A stretch of DNA of 64,000 nt, taken from positions 17,316,758 to 17,380,757 of the forward strand of contig CM072166.1 in the NCBI GenBank assembly GCA_036850595.1, given 5' to 3'. The notes under the pieces were generated by a model. It made no database searches. It saw only the letters and a list, made by a program, of their open reading frames with translations, and had not been told where the DNA came from. The DNA is from Rhyacichthys aspro (Eukaryota; Chordata; Actinopteri; Gobiiformes; Rhyacichthyidae). Positions 1 through 12,600 of the stretch are shown here, one piece after another. A program made the position numbers and the translations under genes. The first letter of the stretch is position 1; each line of letters starts with the position of its first letter.

Positions 1-3000
1 ATCACGGTTGGGCATGTGCACTAGCATTACTACAAGCCGTGTACATCATCTCACGGTCCCTTCAAACAAACAAAAGGTTCCTGGAGGTCCGATAAAACTA
101 ATACAACTTCCAAATCAAATCCAAAACGAAAAGCGACGTCCGTTGAGCTGTTGACTGATTCTGTTGCACAGCTTACGAAATCTGGACCCAAATGTGGTAA
201 ATACATCTGGCTCCATAGCATTACTCTAAACTTCCAACCTCATCAACCCTTTGCCAGTTCACATGGAGGACATCACATTTTATTAGCCCAGTAATTCTAA
301 AGTACATGACAATGACGTCAGCCTTGCAGGGTCAGTCTAGTTTTTCCACTTTTGGGGGAAGCACCTGGTTGATTGCTGGGGCTCGTGTGGCAGTGACCCT
401 TAGATTCCACGACAGGATTATACCAGGCTAAAGCACCCTTACACATCTGTTAAACACCCTTGTCAGCTCTAGTTTCATAATAAACACAGCTGACTCTTCA
501 CCGGGGCCATTAGGGTAAGAATGTACATCTCCATAATTTATAGCATGATGCAAATAGCTTACAGTAGTTCCCCTGGCTATTCAGAAAAACACTAAGAAGA
601 CGAACAAATTAAACCATTATCTGATGAGAGCGTATATGAAACTTTGGTAAATCAACATTACATCATCTGCCTTCACGTGCCAGGCCCCCTCAGCTGGAAG
701 AACACAGTCACACTCTTAAACTGCCCCGTCTTTTCACCCGTGAGTCGGAGAGAGGGGGTTCCTGTCCAGATGGCCCCTGGCAGGCCCAGCTGTACGCCTT
801 CGATTACATAAACCAAGGGCTGATATCCCGACAGTCAATGAAGGAGTCCAGATTCGTTGTGGGAAAGTCCTGTGTAACCGCAGAACATGAGTGAGATAGT
901 GGCCTCGGACTGATTGTGAAACTGAAAGCTTTCAGTGAGGTCTTTTAACAAGATGGGGCCTCTAATTTTCACCCTATCAGGTCACTGGCACTGTCTTAAG
1001 AGATGCACTGGAACTTTTCTCAAATTTCTAAAGCTAAACTGTCTAGTATGTGCCCATCAAGGCCTTTGTTACACATATGTTCTGATCCTGCCCTCTTATG
1101 GGTAACTACTGGAGGGTAAGTCTTTGGTACACTCTCTATACACAGAATTTGGCATAAGGCTGAAGCAAAATCCGTTAGTGCCCTTGTTTGGGGTCCGGGA
1201 GGGACAAAGCCACTTAAGCACTGCAAACAATTGCTATACTATTCTGTTAATAAGAAACTTTACAACTTTAAAACTGAACAACTTTAACATTTTTATAACT
1301 GATTTAATCATTTGTCTGCTTTGAAAACAGAGTGTGTTTTGGGCTTCACAAAATCTTTACACTGTTTTGACTCAAGTTTCAATCTGAGAAATCACTGTCA
1401 AATCTAAATCAATCAGTATTTATGTTGTCAGTTGTCAAGTGTTGTTTCATATATATGTTTTAGTTTGCCATGTTGGATGATTTGACAAATGCAAAACCAT
1501 AGCAACTGAGTCACAGCTTTCAGTTGCTGCATAAACTTCATTTTTTTCTTTTCATTTCCTAATGCAGAGTACTGATATGACACATCATCATGAGTCATGA
1601 TGCGCTGACTGATTTATTATTCCATAGGAACAAATAAACAGTGTCCCTCTATTTCAAAACGGACACTGAATATAAAATATCTTTCATAACAATGTTGCAC
1701 CAAGTAATTTAAATAAAAAGATCAATATCCAAGTCACCGCGTATTACTTTAACAGCTCAGATTAAGTGCAAATCCTATGATTAGCTCTCTATGTGTGGGA
1801 AATGAGCGTAAGGTACATAGACTTAATCTAAAGATAAAGCTAAGCACTAAAAATTGAAACTTTGAGGTTTCAAATAATCCTTTCCCCAAAACCAGACAAT
1901 GAATTGAGAAACAACAGTGAGTAATAGTGAATTCCTGAAAGCAAGAGGAACTGTCATTACAGAATGAAGAAAAAAAGAACTGTTTTACATCGGTCGCTCA
2001 GCCCACATCATGAGGAGGAAGTGCTACCACATCAAACTTTTACTTATCACTTCTGTATTGTGCCTTGATTTAAATAAATTAGGGTTGTGGGAAGCAAACA
2101 AAAAAAAATCATGTTAGCTTAAAGTTGTGATCAACTTTTTTCCTTGCTATATGACATATAAAGAGGAGGTATCAAAAATGATATTTTATATGAAAAACAA
2201 CAACGGCACAAAAGGATTCCAAAAAGTTGACTGTTTCGTGCCGACTTCCATTCCATTCTTTTCCATTTTCAGTACCCATCTTGGGGATGATTGGTCTGAT
2301 GGTAACAAAGTTGGCGACACAGTGAGAGACATGAATATTTTCTTATGCCACACTCATGACCATTTATGAATATGTTTTCTACTTACACAAGGCAACATAA
2401 GTCACAAGTGGACATTACAAAAAGCCAGGTTTGACATGTGTCACTAAATGAGCTAACTGATTACAATGAGGATTATTAACTGCACTCAGATCTCTCCAGA
2501 AGGGAAGTATGCCTCTGAACTCAAAACCTTAACTTCTTCAGACCTTTTACAAGTTACAATGTGACTTATATCAGCTACATCTTGCAGACACTGGCAGAAC
2601 AAGCCAAACCAAAGCAACAGTGGAGTGTTTCTATCAAATCATCATTCTTCTGCCCACTACATTTTGAAGAAATCCCCCTCAACTGGATACTTTTTGTCAT
2701 TTCCTCCTGCAGAGAATTAAAAGGTAAAGTGTTGACTTTCCACAGAAACGGCTCTCTTCCTCAGGTGAAGAGAATGTACTACTTCTGATAAGGCTCAAAT
2801 CAGATAAAGCAGCCGTTTCTTCATTTAGCCGAGCTGTACAGTGACACTCTTATCATGTCTCCCATCAGCACCCAGCAGGAATTTAAATACAGTGTCACCT
2901 TATGTCTCATAGCTGCAAGGACACCTGATATTATTATTGGCACTACTGTCACATTACATATGAGCTCATATTTGTGTCTGACAAAAAAGTTTTGACACAA

Positions 3001-6000
3001 CAAATCTTATGTCAAAGTTCAACTGCAATAAAACTATGAGGGGTTTTTTTAAGCAGAGAGACATTTTTCTTTAAAGAGCTGCATCTTGGAGATTCCATGT
3101 ATCCAAGTTGGAAAAAAGTGTCAATATCAATGGTGATTAGCTGTTTTTAATTCTGCTATTGTCATTTTAAAAGATAATATTTAACACCAGAAAAGCCACT
3201 ATTTTTTGCAAAGGGAAGACACCATTTAATACAATTACATAGTCCTAAAGTCTGATTTACTTTCGCTTCTCTTTGTGAATTGTTGCTTACAAAAGGTGTC
3301 ACCAACCAGTGCTAATTTACACTAGCAATAAATCAATCAGTTTCACTTCCTTAAGTTGTATGACATCACTATGTGTATACTGTACAACTTATGTAAATGT
3401 GTCTTTAATTTAATTAATAGCTGATGTTGTGGGGGGGCGTGATGTCATCATTTTGAGTCTTGGGTAGTCCAAAGTTTGCATATTTTCTAAATCCATTACC
3501 TTAAAGCATTTATAGTAGAGGTGGCTTTTTGGACATCTTTTTTTTATAAATATCATGTGAGAATGAGACAAAAAGAATTTAAAAAATGGTTTTCTCTATG
3601 CCATATTTTTTTAGACTTGGAAGAGGTGTGACTAAAGCCAACAGTAGAGGTTGCTCAGTGCAGGTCAGTATATATTGTCAATCAGAATCAGAAGTGTTTG
3701 ATGCCACACAATGAAATTAGTAGAGGCATTGAAGTTGATGCAACAACATAAAAAATAACATATAAGACACACAACAAAATAACAAACAAGTGGGGTCCAC
3801 AGTGTCCCACAAAAGTGTAATGTACCATACAACTTTGGTAACATCCCGTCTTTTAGTTCTATCAGTGCGTGCTCCACTTTCCAAAAGGTGGAGCTAAACA
3901 CTGCATCTGCATCATTGCAACTGTCTTATTCTTGTGATAAACAGTTATATTCCAAGAAGAATGATGAATGTACTTGTTTTTCTCTCAATAATAAAACTAG
4001 TGTTATCAACAACTGTTCCCATTTTCAACAATCTCTTGCTTAATGAGTTAAAACTTTACATTCTCTGTCCACACTGCGTTGTACACAAGTGACAGAGTGA
4101 GGGTCTAAAATGTAAGAAACTACTGCAGCCTCGGAATTTTAAGTTACAAATCTGTGAATTAACTAGAAACAATCTTCTTCTGCTGTTTATTGCAGCAGTA
4201 TACTCCCTATTTAAGTCACACAGAAGGGTTTTCTCACTTCTTTTTTCAGTGTAATGGCAACATCCTTAACTTTTGAAAGTTTGCTTTAGGTACAATTTCT
4301 ATTTCATAAAGAAACAAAACTTCTGTTGACGTTACTGTTTCTGTACCAGACACTTCTAATCTGCAAACTGCCCAATAGAAAACCTCTCTAGTGGTTACCT
4401 GAACCAAACTGTGCAGCACAAACCACTTTGGGCACATGCACCACTTCTGCAGTTATCATTGTCTACAAATATTTTCATAATGTGCACCCTACACTGTTGT
4501 CGTATTGTCTCAGAGTGTTATTGTAAATCATTTTTAAGACCCTGCTCGTGCCTGAACATGTCTGATGCACACACTCAAGAGGTGGCACAAATGTCAGCAC
4601 TGGATACACACTGGATACACACTGAAAGAGAGCTGGGTGGTGTCACACAATCAGCCACAAACTCCAAACTGCAGCCACATGTCTTTTAGATGCATTGAAA
4701 CCACTCCAGATTTTGTTGAGCTGAGGAGACGGGGCAGATGTCGGGTGAGGAGGAGAGGGGCAGGACACAGGGGGGAGGGGGGGGGATGCAGTGTGCCCTG
4801 TGCGCTCATGCACAAAGAGCCAACCTGAGAATGTGAAAGGAATGCGGAGTGGAATGAGGAAGTGTGGCTCGGGCCCGGGACAACACCAAGACTGCCGGGA
4901 AGGTTAGAGTTAATCTGATAAAGGCAGCACGAGAAAACTATTTATCAGAGCGTCCCTCAATGATGTCTTTATGCTTGAGTGAGGGCCAACCCTAGCCACA
5001 CAGCACTGGGACAGATTATGAGGCGGAGAAAGTGACTGTGTGTGACATTGTGAGGACAGATTCTCAGTGAACACACCACTGTACTGGTTCTAATGTGCAA
5101 GCCATATGTGAGGGAACAATGCCATTTGTACAGTTCAGAGGTCAGAACTCTTGACTCCTGAGTCTTGAGTGGATCACTGAGACAATTCCATGTCTTTAAC
5201 ACGATCCTTAACTTATTGTTCAACATGCCCCCAATTTCAAAACTCCACAAATTTAATGAAAGACCAGAGACCACATCTAGATTCTGCAATGCACCATAAA
5301 AAAGTGCTATTTAAATAGAAACTTCTGCTGTTTCTTCCAGGCTTTAGGCACAAATGTTACCAACTTAAAAATACTGAACATAAAAAGCCATTCATTCTAT
5401 TGTCATTGGAGCTCAAGAAGATCTCAGGATTTTCTGCTGACATTCCACTCATCAATGGTGCTGTGGATCAAAAAATGACTTCTCCTTTTCTCCTAAATCA
5501 CAAACTTCAGTCTCATTTCCTCCTGTATGTTATTAAATCTGTCTGTTTCTGTACATTTGTGGAGCTAATTTTGTTTAGCGATCAATTAAAAAGTCAGGTA
5601 TAACAGAAAAAAGTATTATGACGGTTAAAGGGGAAATGGAATAAGTTCTCTGTACTTGTTGAAACACTACAATGCCATTATCTTTAGGCAGTTTTTCGTA
5701 TGAATCACAGGTTAACTGACTGATGATTTATGGAAAAAAACTGACAAATTTATACATTGCACTTAAGTTTGGTACATTATGTTATCATTCATTACTTACA
5801 TACTGCACTTACAACTCATTTAGGTCTATCTACAGTGTGCACTATAACCATGTCTGGGTTTATTGTCTACCTATGTGTTTTTGTATTTGAAGTATCTTTT
5901 TAATTTCTTGTTTTTCAGACTTCATTATCTATTGGTTGCCATACTTTCTTATTTTTATGTGTAATTTTGCAGTTTAAGTACTTTTAAATTTTCTTGCATT

Positions 6001-6270
6001 TTAGAATGTATTTTGATTTTGCACATGCACATTTCACTACTATGTTGTATGTTATATAACTGGTATGTGACAAACTCATCCTTGAAAAATCCTTGAAAAG
6101 GTTTGTTCAAATTGTTTATACAATACTGTGACGGTAAATTATCATGTCAATACACCGTAGCCTGATTGGAAATAAAATAATAAAAGTAGTCTCTCACTAA
6201 TGAACAATTATTGTCATTCACACAGACAGCTTCATTAGCCTCAGCCCTGATTAGAGCAGTGTAGCCTTAC
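1..6270 (-). other. gas7: gas7 intron 1 (no coding exon seen)
   Basis: This stretch lies just downstream of the gas7 first coding exon on the minus strand, so it should be gas7 intron 1. Open frames here are short and unlike any protein I know. The next gas7 exons (proline-rich linker, WW, F-BAR) were not found and should lie left of the window. The only standout is a GC-rich block near 4.7-4.95 kb with paired muscle-type motifs, listed separately. The rest is AT-rich with no repeat I can name. Confidence 0.6.
4838..4948. promoter_or_regulatory. Candidate intronic enhancer: paired TEAD and GATA motifs
   Basis: Two M-CAT/TEAD-like motifs (AGGAATG at 4838-4844, TGGAATG at 4850-4856) lie 12 bp apart. 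An ETS-like AGGAAG follows. Two GATA motifs face each other: CTGATAAA at 4915-4922 and TTTATCAG at 4941-4948. The block is GC-rich against an AT-rich intron. Motif spacing is seen directly; enhancer activity is inference. Confidence 0.3.
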
Positions 6271-6498
6271 CTCCAGGACCTGCACGTAGCTGGAGGGGAA
6301 CCAGCCCCTGGCCCCGTCCTTCTCGCCCTCCCACCATCCTCCGGGAAGAGCCTGCACCACTTTAATGATGTCCCCGGTATCGAAACTCAGTCCCTGCTGG
6401 TGCTGCTCCCCGCTGAACGGGTACAAACTTTTACAGTACGATATCGACATGGCCAGCGCTGAGGGCTCGCTGCTCGCTGTGCCCTCTCCTCGGGACAT
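6271..6498 (-). CDS. gas7: Growth arrest-specific 7, first coding exon (SH3 domain)
   Basis: GAS7 is a cytoplasmic actin-linked adaptor with SH3, WW and F-BAR domains, known for roles in neurite outgrowth and membrane shaping. Only the first coding exon is here (76 codons). After about 20 leading residues it reads as an SH3 core: LYPFSGE, then GWWEGEKDGARGWFPSSYV, the ligand-binding Trp pair and the ALYDY-like start included. It ends in frame at a GTAAGG donor just left of 6271. The ATG at 6498 gives a leader longer than the mammalian one; a second in-frame Met at codon 17, just before the SH3 core, is an alternative start. Identity rests on close similarity to the GAS7 long-isoform N-terminus and on the neighbouring myosin gene, as in human 17p13. 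Confidence 0.85.
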
Positions 6499-6760
6499 GA
6501 ACTGAGAGGGGAAAAAGTTGAGGAGTTAAATCCTTAGGTCCTGTGGTACAGAGAGAGAAGTCGAGGCGCGAAGAGACTATCGTTGGTGCTGGTCTTTACG
6601 CACTGCTTACTGTACACGCCTGTCGGCAGCAGCCTCAGACCACTGTTTGGGGCTGTGTTGGAGGCGCACGACGCACACGCACCGAAGAAAAGCGCGCAGG
6701 AAACGAGACGGAATCACGTTTCAAAATAAAAGCACGCTTCGTCCCACAGATGTAACCCGG
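6499..6760 (-). promoter_or_regulatory. gas7: gas7 5' flank, CpG-richer
   Basis: The roughly 260 bp upstream of the gas7 start are richer in CG dinucleotides than the surrounding DNA (for example the stretch around 6660-6720). This is typical of a housekeeping-type promoter and 5' UTR. No TATA box was recognised. The transcription start cannot be placed by eye. Confidence 0.4.
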
Positions 6761-8437
6761 TCACAAACCCCACCCCTCACAACAGCACAGCGACCACTTC
6801 TGCTTTTTGTTAGGAAAAAAGGTAAAACACGGATACATTACATCACATTACAGCTGGCCTTCAGACCAATGTGATCCTGCCTCGTTTCACCTCTCCTGAA
6901 AGCATTTCCAAAATTTATCAGACTTTCTCTGCTTTTGTTTCTCTGTTTTTCTTTTTTGCGCCGTCCCTGACTTGAAAGCGAGCCTGTGATGGGCAAAAAC
7001 TTCCAGCAGATGTTGAAAAAAGTCTAGATATTGTCGTTAAGTATAATTTTTCCGATGATTCCTATTATTAAGACTCTCTGGTGTGCATTACTCTGCTCCA
7101 TTGAGGATATGCTCATGCCGAAAACTATTGTTTGTCAATCTTTGGTAACTTTACTTCTTGATGTGAGAAAGTTCTGCTTACCATCTTGTGTTTATGGATT
7201 TCATGTTTGATTTTGAAGGATTTTCTGATCCGTATAACCACACTTAAATTGGCATTTATACTTCTTAATCCTCATTTGTTTCTTTTAATAAAATGATGTA
7301 TAGTAAAAATAGAATTGTAGATAACTTGATGGGATCATCTCGATAAAACAAAAGCCATTACATTTTTACAACAGAAAGTGGATATTCACAGTGACCCTGG
7401 GACATATTTATGTGTTTGTAATAATATACATTTGTTTGAATATGTAAATACAGTATAAAAGGATTGCACTAGGTCAGATAGTTCTAACTACACTACACTC
7501 ACTAAAAACACTGATTTCTGTACACGTTCACGCTCTGACATGCTAGAATAAACTTCCTCAAGTCTAGACATATAAATCCCACACTTAAGAATATGACAGT
7601 TTAAAGTAATGCATCACACTGTGACTGGACTGTGTAAGCACAATATATAATGTTAAAAGGATAATAATAGCAAAGAAGACGTTGTTTTGTTTTCTTTTGT
7701 TATTTGTAACAAACATGGGAATCTATCTAAAATACTATCAATCAGTGAAAAATATTTACAACAAAATGTTAAGAAGAAGAGACTGAGCTAGTGACAGTTC
7801 TGTTCTCTGGGAAGAGAGAGCCCTCTAGTGGTAGCTGTTCAACTTAATCGTGATGTTTTTATGAGGAGCCTTTTTTCAAACATATTGCCTATAAATGTGT
7901 GCCAATTATAATAAAAGGATATTACAATAAAGTTTTACAAACACTACATTTGGATCTTATTTAAGAAAAACTGCACTTTTAGTCTTGCCAAATTGTACAT
8001 ACTAGTCTAATACTAATTGTAAAACAACAGCGCTGCATAAAGCCCTCCCAGTTTTAGTTAAACAGTTATGATGGGTCAGTTGTATTGAACTTAAGGAAGT
8101 CAGAGTCAATGACAGGAGTTTCAGAGCAACTTCAATTAAGTGAAAGGGTAGAATAACACTTGCTCTCAGACATGAATTACAGCAAAATAAAAATCTAATA
8201 AAACAAGTAGAGAATCCTTCTTTCTGCAGTACTGACACCAATTAATGAAATCACCCAGGAAAATGCTTTAGGGGACTTCTTCCTGGTTTCTCCAAAAAGG
8301 TTCTGTTTTAGATAAATCTGAATTAAAACTTGTATTGGGTGTTATAGGTACTATATACATTCAGCCAACATGAATGCACTGACTAAAATTACAGCAGACG
8401 TTTGAAAGAATCAGTCAGAGCTTATTCTGCACACCTC
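6761..8437. other. Intergenic DNA between gas7 and the myosin gene
   Basis: This is AT-rich sequence between the 5' flank of gas7 and the 3' end of the myosin gene. No open frame here resembles a known protein and no named repeat is evident. It holds one good CTCF-like site, listed separately. Confidence 0.6.
7820..7831 (-). promoter_or_regulatory. CTCF-like core motif
   Basis: The minus strand reads CCACTAGAGGGC, a full match to the CTCF core consensus CCASYAGRKGGC. It sits in the only gap between gas7 and the myosin gene, a fitting place for an insulator. Binding is not shown. Similar CTAGTGG strings occur elsewhere in the window, so chance or repeat origin is possible. Confidence 0.35.
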
Positions 8438-8443
8438 TTTATT
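8438..8443 (-). terminator. Myosin poly(A) signal AATAAA
   Basis: AATAAA on the minus strand lies about 105 bp past the myosin stop codon. A second AATAAA sits at 8485-8490. Either fits the short 3' UTR usual for sarcomeric myosin genes. Confidence 0.55.
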
Positions 8444-8546
8444 TTGTAATAATATCACATCAAATAAAACTGTTAAGTTTGCCATTTATTTCTGTTTTCT
8501 AGTGTTAAGAAGTTTCAAAAATCTTCATAAAGTGAGTAACAAAGAT

Positions 8547-9234
8547 CTACTCAGATTCAGCAGCCTGAGAGACAGGAAAAAAGGAAAGAAAGAACAGGAA
8601 GGAAAACAAAAGATTAAATGAAGTGTTATGATTCTTGTTTATATCTTGCTTCTTCCTGAACACAATTGGCCTAAAGAGATTAATTTAGGAAGTACATATA
8701 TAGAAGTGAAAAGAAATGTATTAAAATAAGTAGATTGTACCTTTCCAAACTCTCGGCTCTTGGTTCTCAGTTTGTTAACTTGCGACTCTGCGATATCCAC
8801 TCGCTCCTGTGCTTCTTCCAGCTCATGCTGCACTCTTCTGAGCTTTGCGAGGTGAGTGTTGGCCAGCTCCTCCTGTGTTGTGAAAACCAAGCATAGGTCA
8901 GAACCTGAAAAATGTCAAATTATATAACATTTTCTTAACAGCATCCACTTACAGTTTCTTCGTTCTGCCGTTTATAAGCCTTGACTTTAATCTGCAGCTT
9001 GTCCACCAGGTCCTGCAGTCTGAGGATGGTCTTCTTGTCCTCTTCAGTCTGGTAAGTGAGCTCCTTCACTCGCCTCTCATATTTACGAATGCCCTTAATA
9101 CTTTCAGCACTTCTTTTCTGTTCAGCGTCCAACTCGGTCTCCAGCTCACGCACCTAAAATTAGTATACATTTAAAGAAAGTGTAACAAATGCATTTAAAA
9201 ATATAAAATGACCACACCCCCGGGGCGGGGGGGG

Positions 9235-9281
<47 letters not shown>

Positions 9282-9330
9282 GAGAAAAAAAAGAAAAAAA
9301 CGGGGGGGAAAAACCGGGGGGGGGGGGGGG

Positions 9331-9380
<50 letters not shown>

Positions 9381-9409
9381 GGGGGGGGGGCGCGGGGGCC
9401 CCCCCCCCC

Positions 9410-9448
<39 letters not shown>

Positions 9449-9520
9449 GGGCGGGCCCCCCCCCGGGGGGGGGGGGGGGGGGGGGCCGGCCCCGGGGGGG
9501 GGGGGGGGGCCCCGGGAAAC

Positions 9521-9563
<43 letters not shown>

Positions 9564-9583
9564 CCCCCGGAGGCGGGGGGGAA

Positions 9584-9618
<35 letters not shown>

Positions 9619-12600
9619 GGGCGGCTGCCCCCCCCCCCCCCCCCGGATAAGCGGAAGAAGATGGATGGATGGATGGATGGATGGAAAATGACCACACTTT
9701 GTTAGGACATTAAAAGTGCAATATGAATGAGTGTCATACCCTTGTTTCCAGTTTGCACAGCTGCTTCTTGCCGCCCTTCAGAGCCAGGTGCTCGGCCTCA
9801 TCCAGACGTTGCTGCAGATCTTTGACAGAGGTCTCCAGGTTCTTCTTCATCCTTTCCAGGTGGCTGCTGGTGTCCTGCTCTTTCTTCAGCTCCTCTGCCA
9901 TCATGGATGCCTAGAGTTACACAGCAAAACAACAAAAGGCCCAGGCAATATCATGAATTCGAGAGTTTCAGCGTTAGTGTCGTATGTATATCATTATAAA
10001 TAAAAAAAAGTATTTTATAATAACAATTCAAACCATTTTTTAAATCTTATTCTTTACATAGACCCGGCACATCACCATCTGCTCTTATTTAAATGACATT
10101 AATTCTTATTATTTCGTGTTATAGTTTGACATATTACTTAGACGTGACTCACATCTGTGATTGCTTTCTTAGCTTTCTCTTCTGCATTGCGAGCCTCTTG
10201 TGTGGCCTCGTCCACCTCTCTCTGCAACTGAGTAACATCTGCGTCCAGTTTCCTCTTGGAGTTCAGGAGACTAGTATTCTGAATTGAAACGAAATGAGTT
10301 GCAAGTTCAGCCACATCAAACCTATATTTGATTGTTGGTTGATCTCTCACCTGAGAGTGCAGCAGAGCCACTCTCTCAGTGGCGTCAGTCAGTTCTTGCT
10401 CTGCTAGCTTGCGGCTCCTCTCCGACTGCTCTAGAGCTGCTCTGAGCTCCTCCACCTCGGCCTGGATCAGACTGCTCCTGCGCTCCACAATGGCCGCCTG
10501 CTCCTTCAGCTCGTCCTGGCTGCGCAGAGCCTCGTCCAGGTGGAGGGTTTGTTCCTGCAGACACAGTCTCATCAACATCTGCACTGAATTTTGGACAGTT
10601 TTTACCACTACTCTTATGACTACAACTACTTATTTTGCATTCATGTTTCTTTTACTGTTTCTTTTTTTTTTTTTTTTTTTGGTTTCACACTAAATGTATT
10701 ATGGCTTTTGTGATAATTTTTTTTTGCCTCACCTGTACCTCTACAAACATTTAAGATAGGAAGTTTTTTGTAAATCTTCCAGGTCCTAATTTAATAAAAA
10801 GTACCAAAAAAAAAAAAAAAGAATCACCTAAATAGAAGTATTTTAAGGTAGAAGACCTCAAAAAACACAAGCTGTGCATTAGTTCAATATATTTACCCCC
10901 ATTAACTGCCCAGCAAACTGATTAAAAAAGTCTGTGTTTAATTGATGTTTGATAGTCTTCAAACTAGAGGCATAATAAAAATCAACAAGGAAAAAACAGA
11001 TATTTTGCCCCAGCTCTCTAATTCTATCCACGTTACATTACTTAAATCTAATAAGAAAATATAAATGACACATTACACTGGACTATGTGTGACTTGGTGC
11101 TTTTACTTTAAGGTGTGCCTGAATGTTCCTCAGCTGTTTCTGGGTCTCAGCAGCCTGTCTGTTGGCGTGGCTCAGCTGGATCTCCATCTCATTGAGATCA
11201 CTCTCCATCTTCTTTCTGATCCTCATGGCATCGTTCTTGCTCCGGATTTCAGCGTCTAAGGCAGACTGCGTGGCTTCAAGGATACGCTGGTGATTGCGCT
11301 TCATCTGCTCAAGCTCCTCGTCCTTCTCAGCCAGCCTTCGGTCGACCTCGCTCTTAACCTGAGTCAGTTCGAGTTGGATACGGAGGATCTTGGACTCCTC
11401 GTGTTCCAGAGAGGCCTGAGGACAATAGCAATAGGAGTGTACTTATAATACAAGAACCGGTACAATTGTACAAAAAGATTAACTAATGAAAAACATCACC
11501 TCAGCTTCTTCCAACGCTGTTTGAATCTCTGTCTTCTCATTCTCCTGTTGTTTCTTCGTTTTTTCTAGTTCATGGATAACTTTGCCGTTCTGTCCAAGTT
11601 GTTCAGTCAGATCAGAGATTTCCTCTGGAGATAAAATGCAAAAACAGTTCATCTTAACAGGTTTTCTGAGTGTTATTCCTTCAGAAAATGAATTTTTAGT
11701 TTAGCATTTGCGTACGTTGTAGATTCTTATTCTCTCTTTTCAGGACCTCGAGATGTTCCAAAGCCTCTTCATAAGAGTTCTTGAGTTTAAAGAGTTCAGT
11801 GCTGAGACAACGGGACTCTTTCTGTGATCCTTCAAGCTCAGCCTGGCTCTCCTCAAACTTCTGCTTCCACTCTGACAGAATCTGGTTTGGATATGAAACA
11901 CTTATGACTTGTGCACTGATAAATGAGGTGTATTTTTGTATTATATCAATGAACATATAATAGATTTCAGTCTCTAAACTAGAGTGCTCAGTATATACCA
12001 TAGTAATTGTGAGACTGAATGTGTTAGTGCTCTCCTTACTTTATCAAAGTTCCTCTGTTTTTTATCCAGACAAGCTGCCTGAGCGTTTGCCCTCTCCACA
12101 TCAGACATCAGGTCCTCCACTTCTCCCTGAAGTCGCTCTTTTGTTTTCTCCAAAGACGAGCACTTTGCATTTACTGCCTCGATGGCCTCCTCAGCGTCTT
12201 GTAGACGCTGGGTCAGCTTTTTTCTAAATATACAGATAAAATAAATAAATACTGACAATACTTCACTGGAAACATACAAGATTAAACAACTGTTACTTGG
12301 CCTCCTCCAGTTCCTCGTTGCGTTGGATGGCATCAGTCTCATACTTGGTTCTCCACTGCACCACCTCAGTGTTGGACTTAGACATTGCTCTATGGAGCTC
12401 AGCCTTGGCTTCTTGCTCCTCTTCATACTGCTCCCTGAGCAGATCACAGTCATGGCGAGCCGAATGCAAAGCATGGGCAAGAGCATTTTTAGTCTGAAAA
12501 CAACAAATATACATTTCATTGAATTTTAGTTAAAAAAAAACAACAACACTATAATATGGAGTTCACCACAGTCCAACAAACCTTAGTCTCTTCCTCAACC

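Noticed and set aside
9146..9705. Long proline-rich and glycine-rich open frames on both strands
   Set aside because: They come only from G/C homopolymers inside a retroposon in a myosin intron. There are no splice signals or real codon variety.
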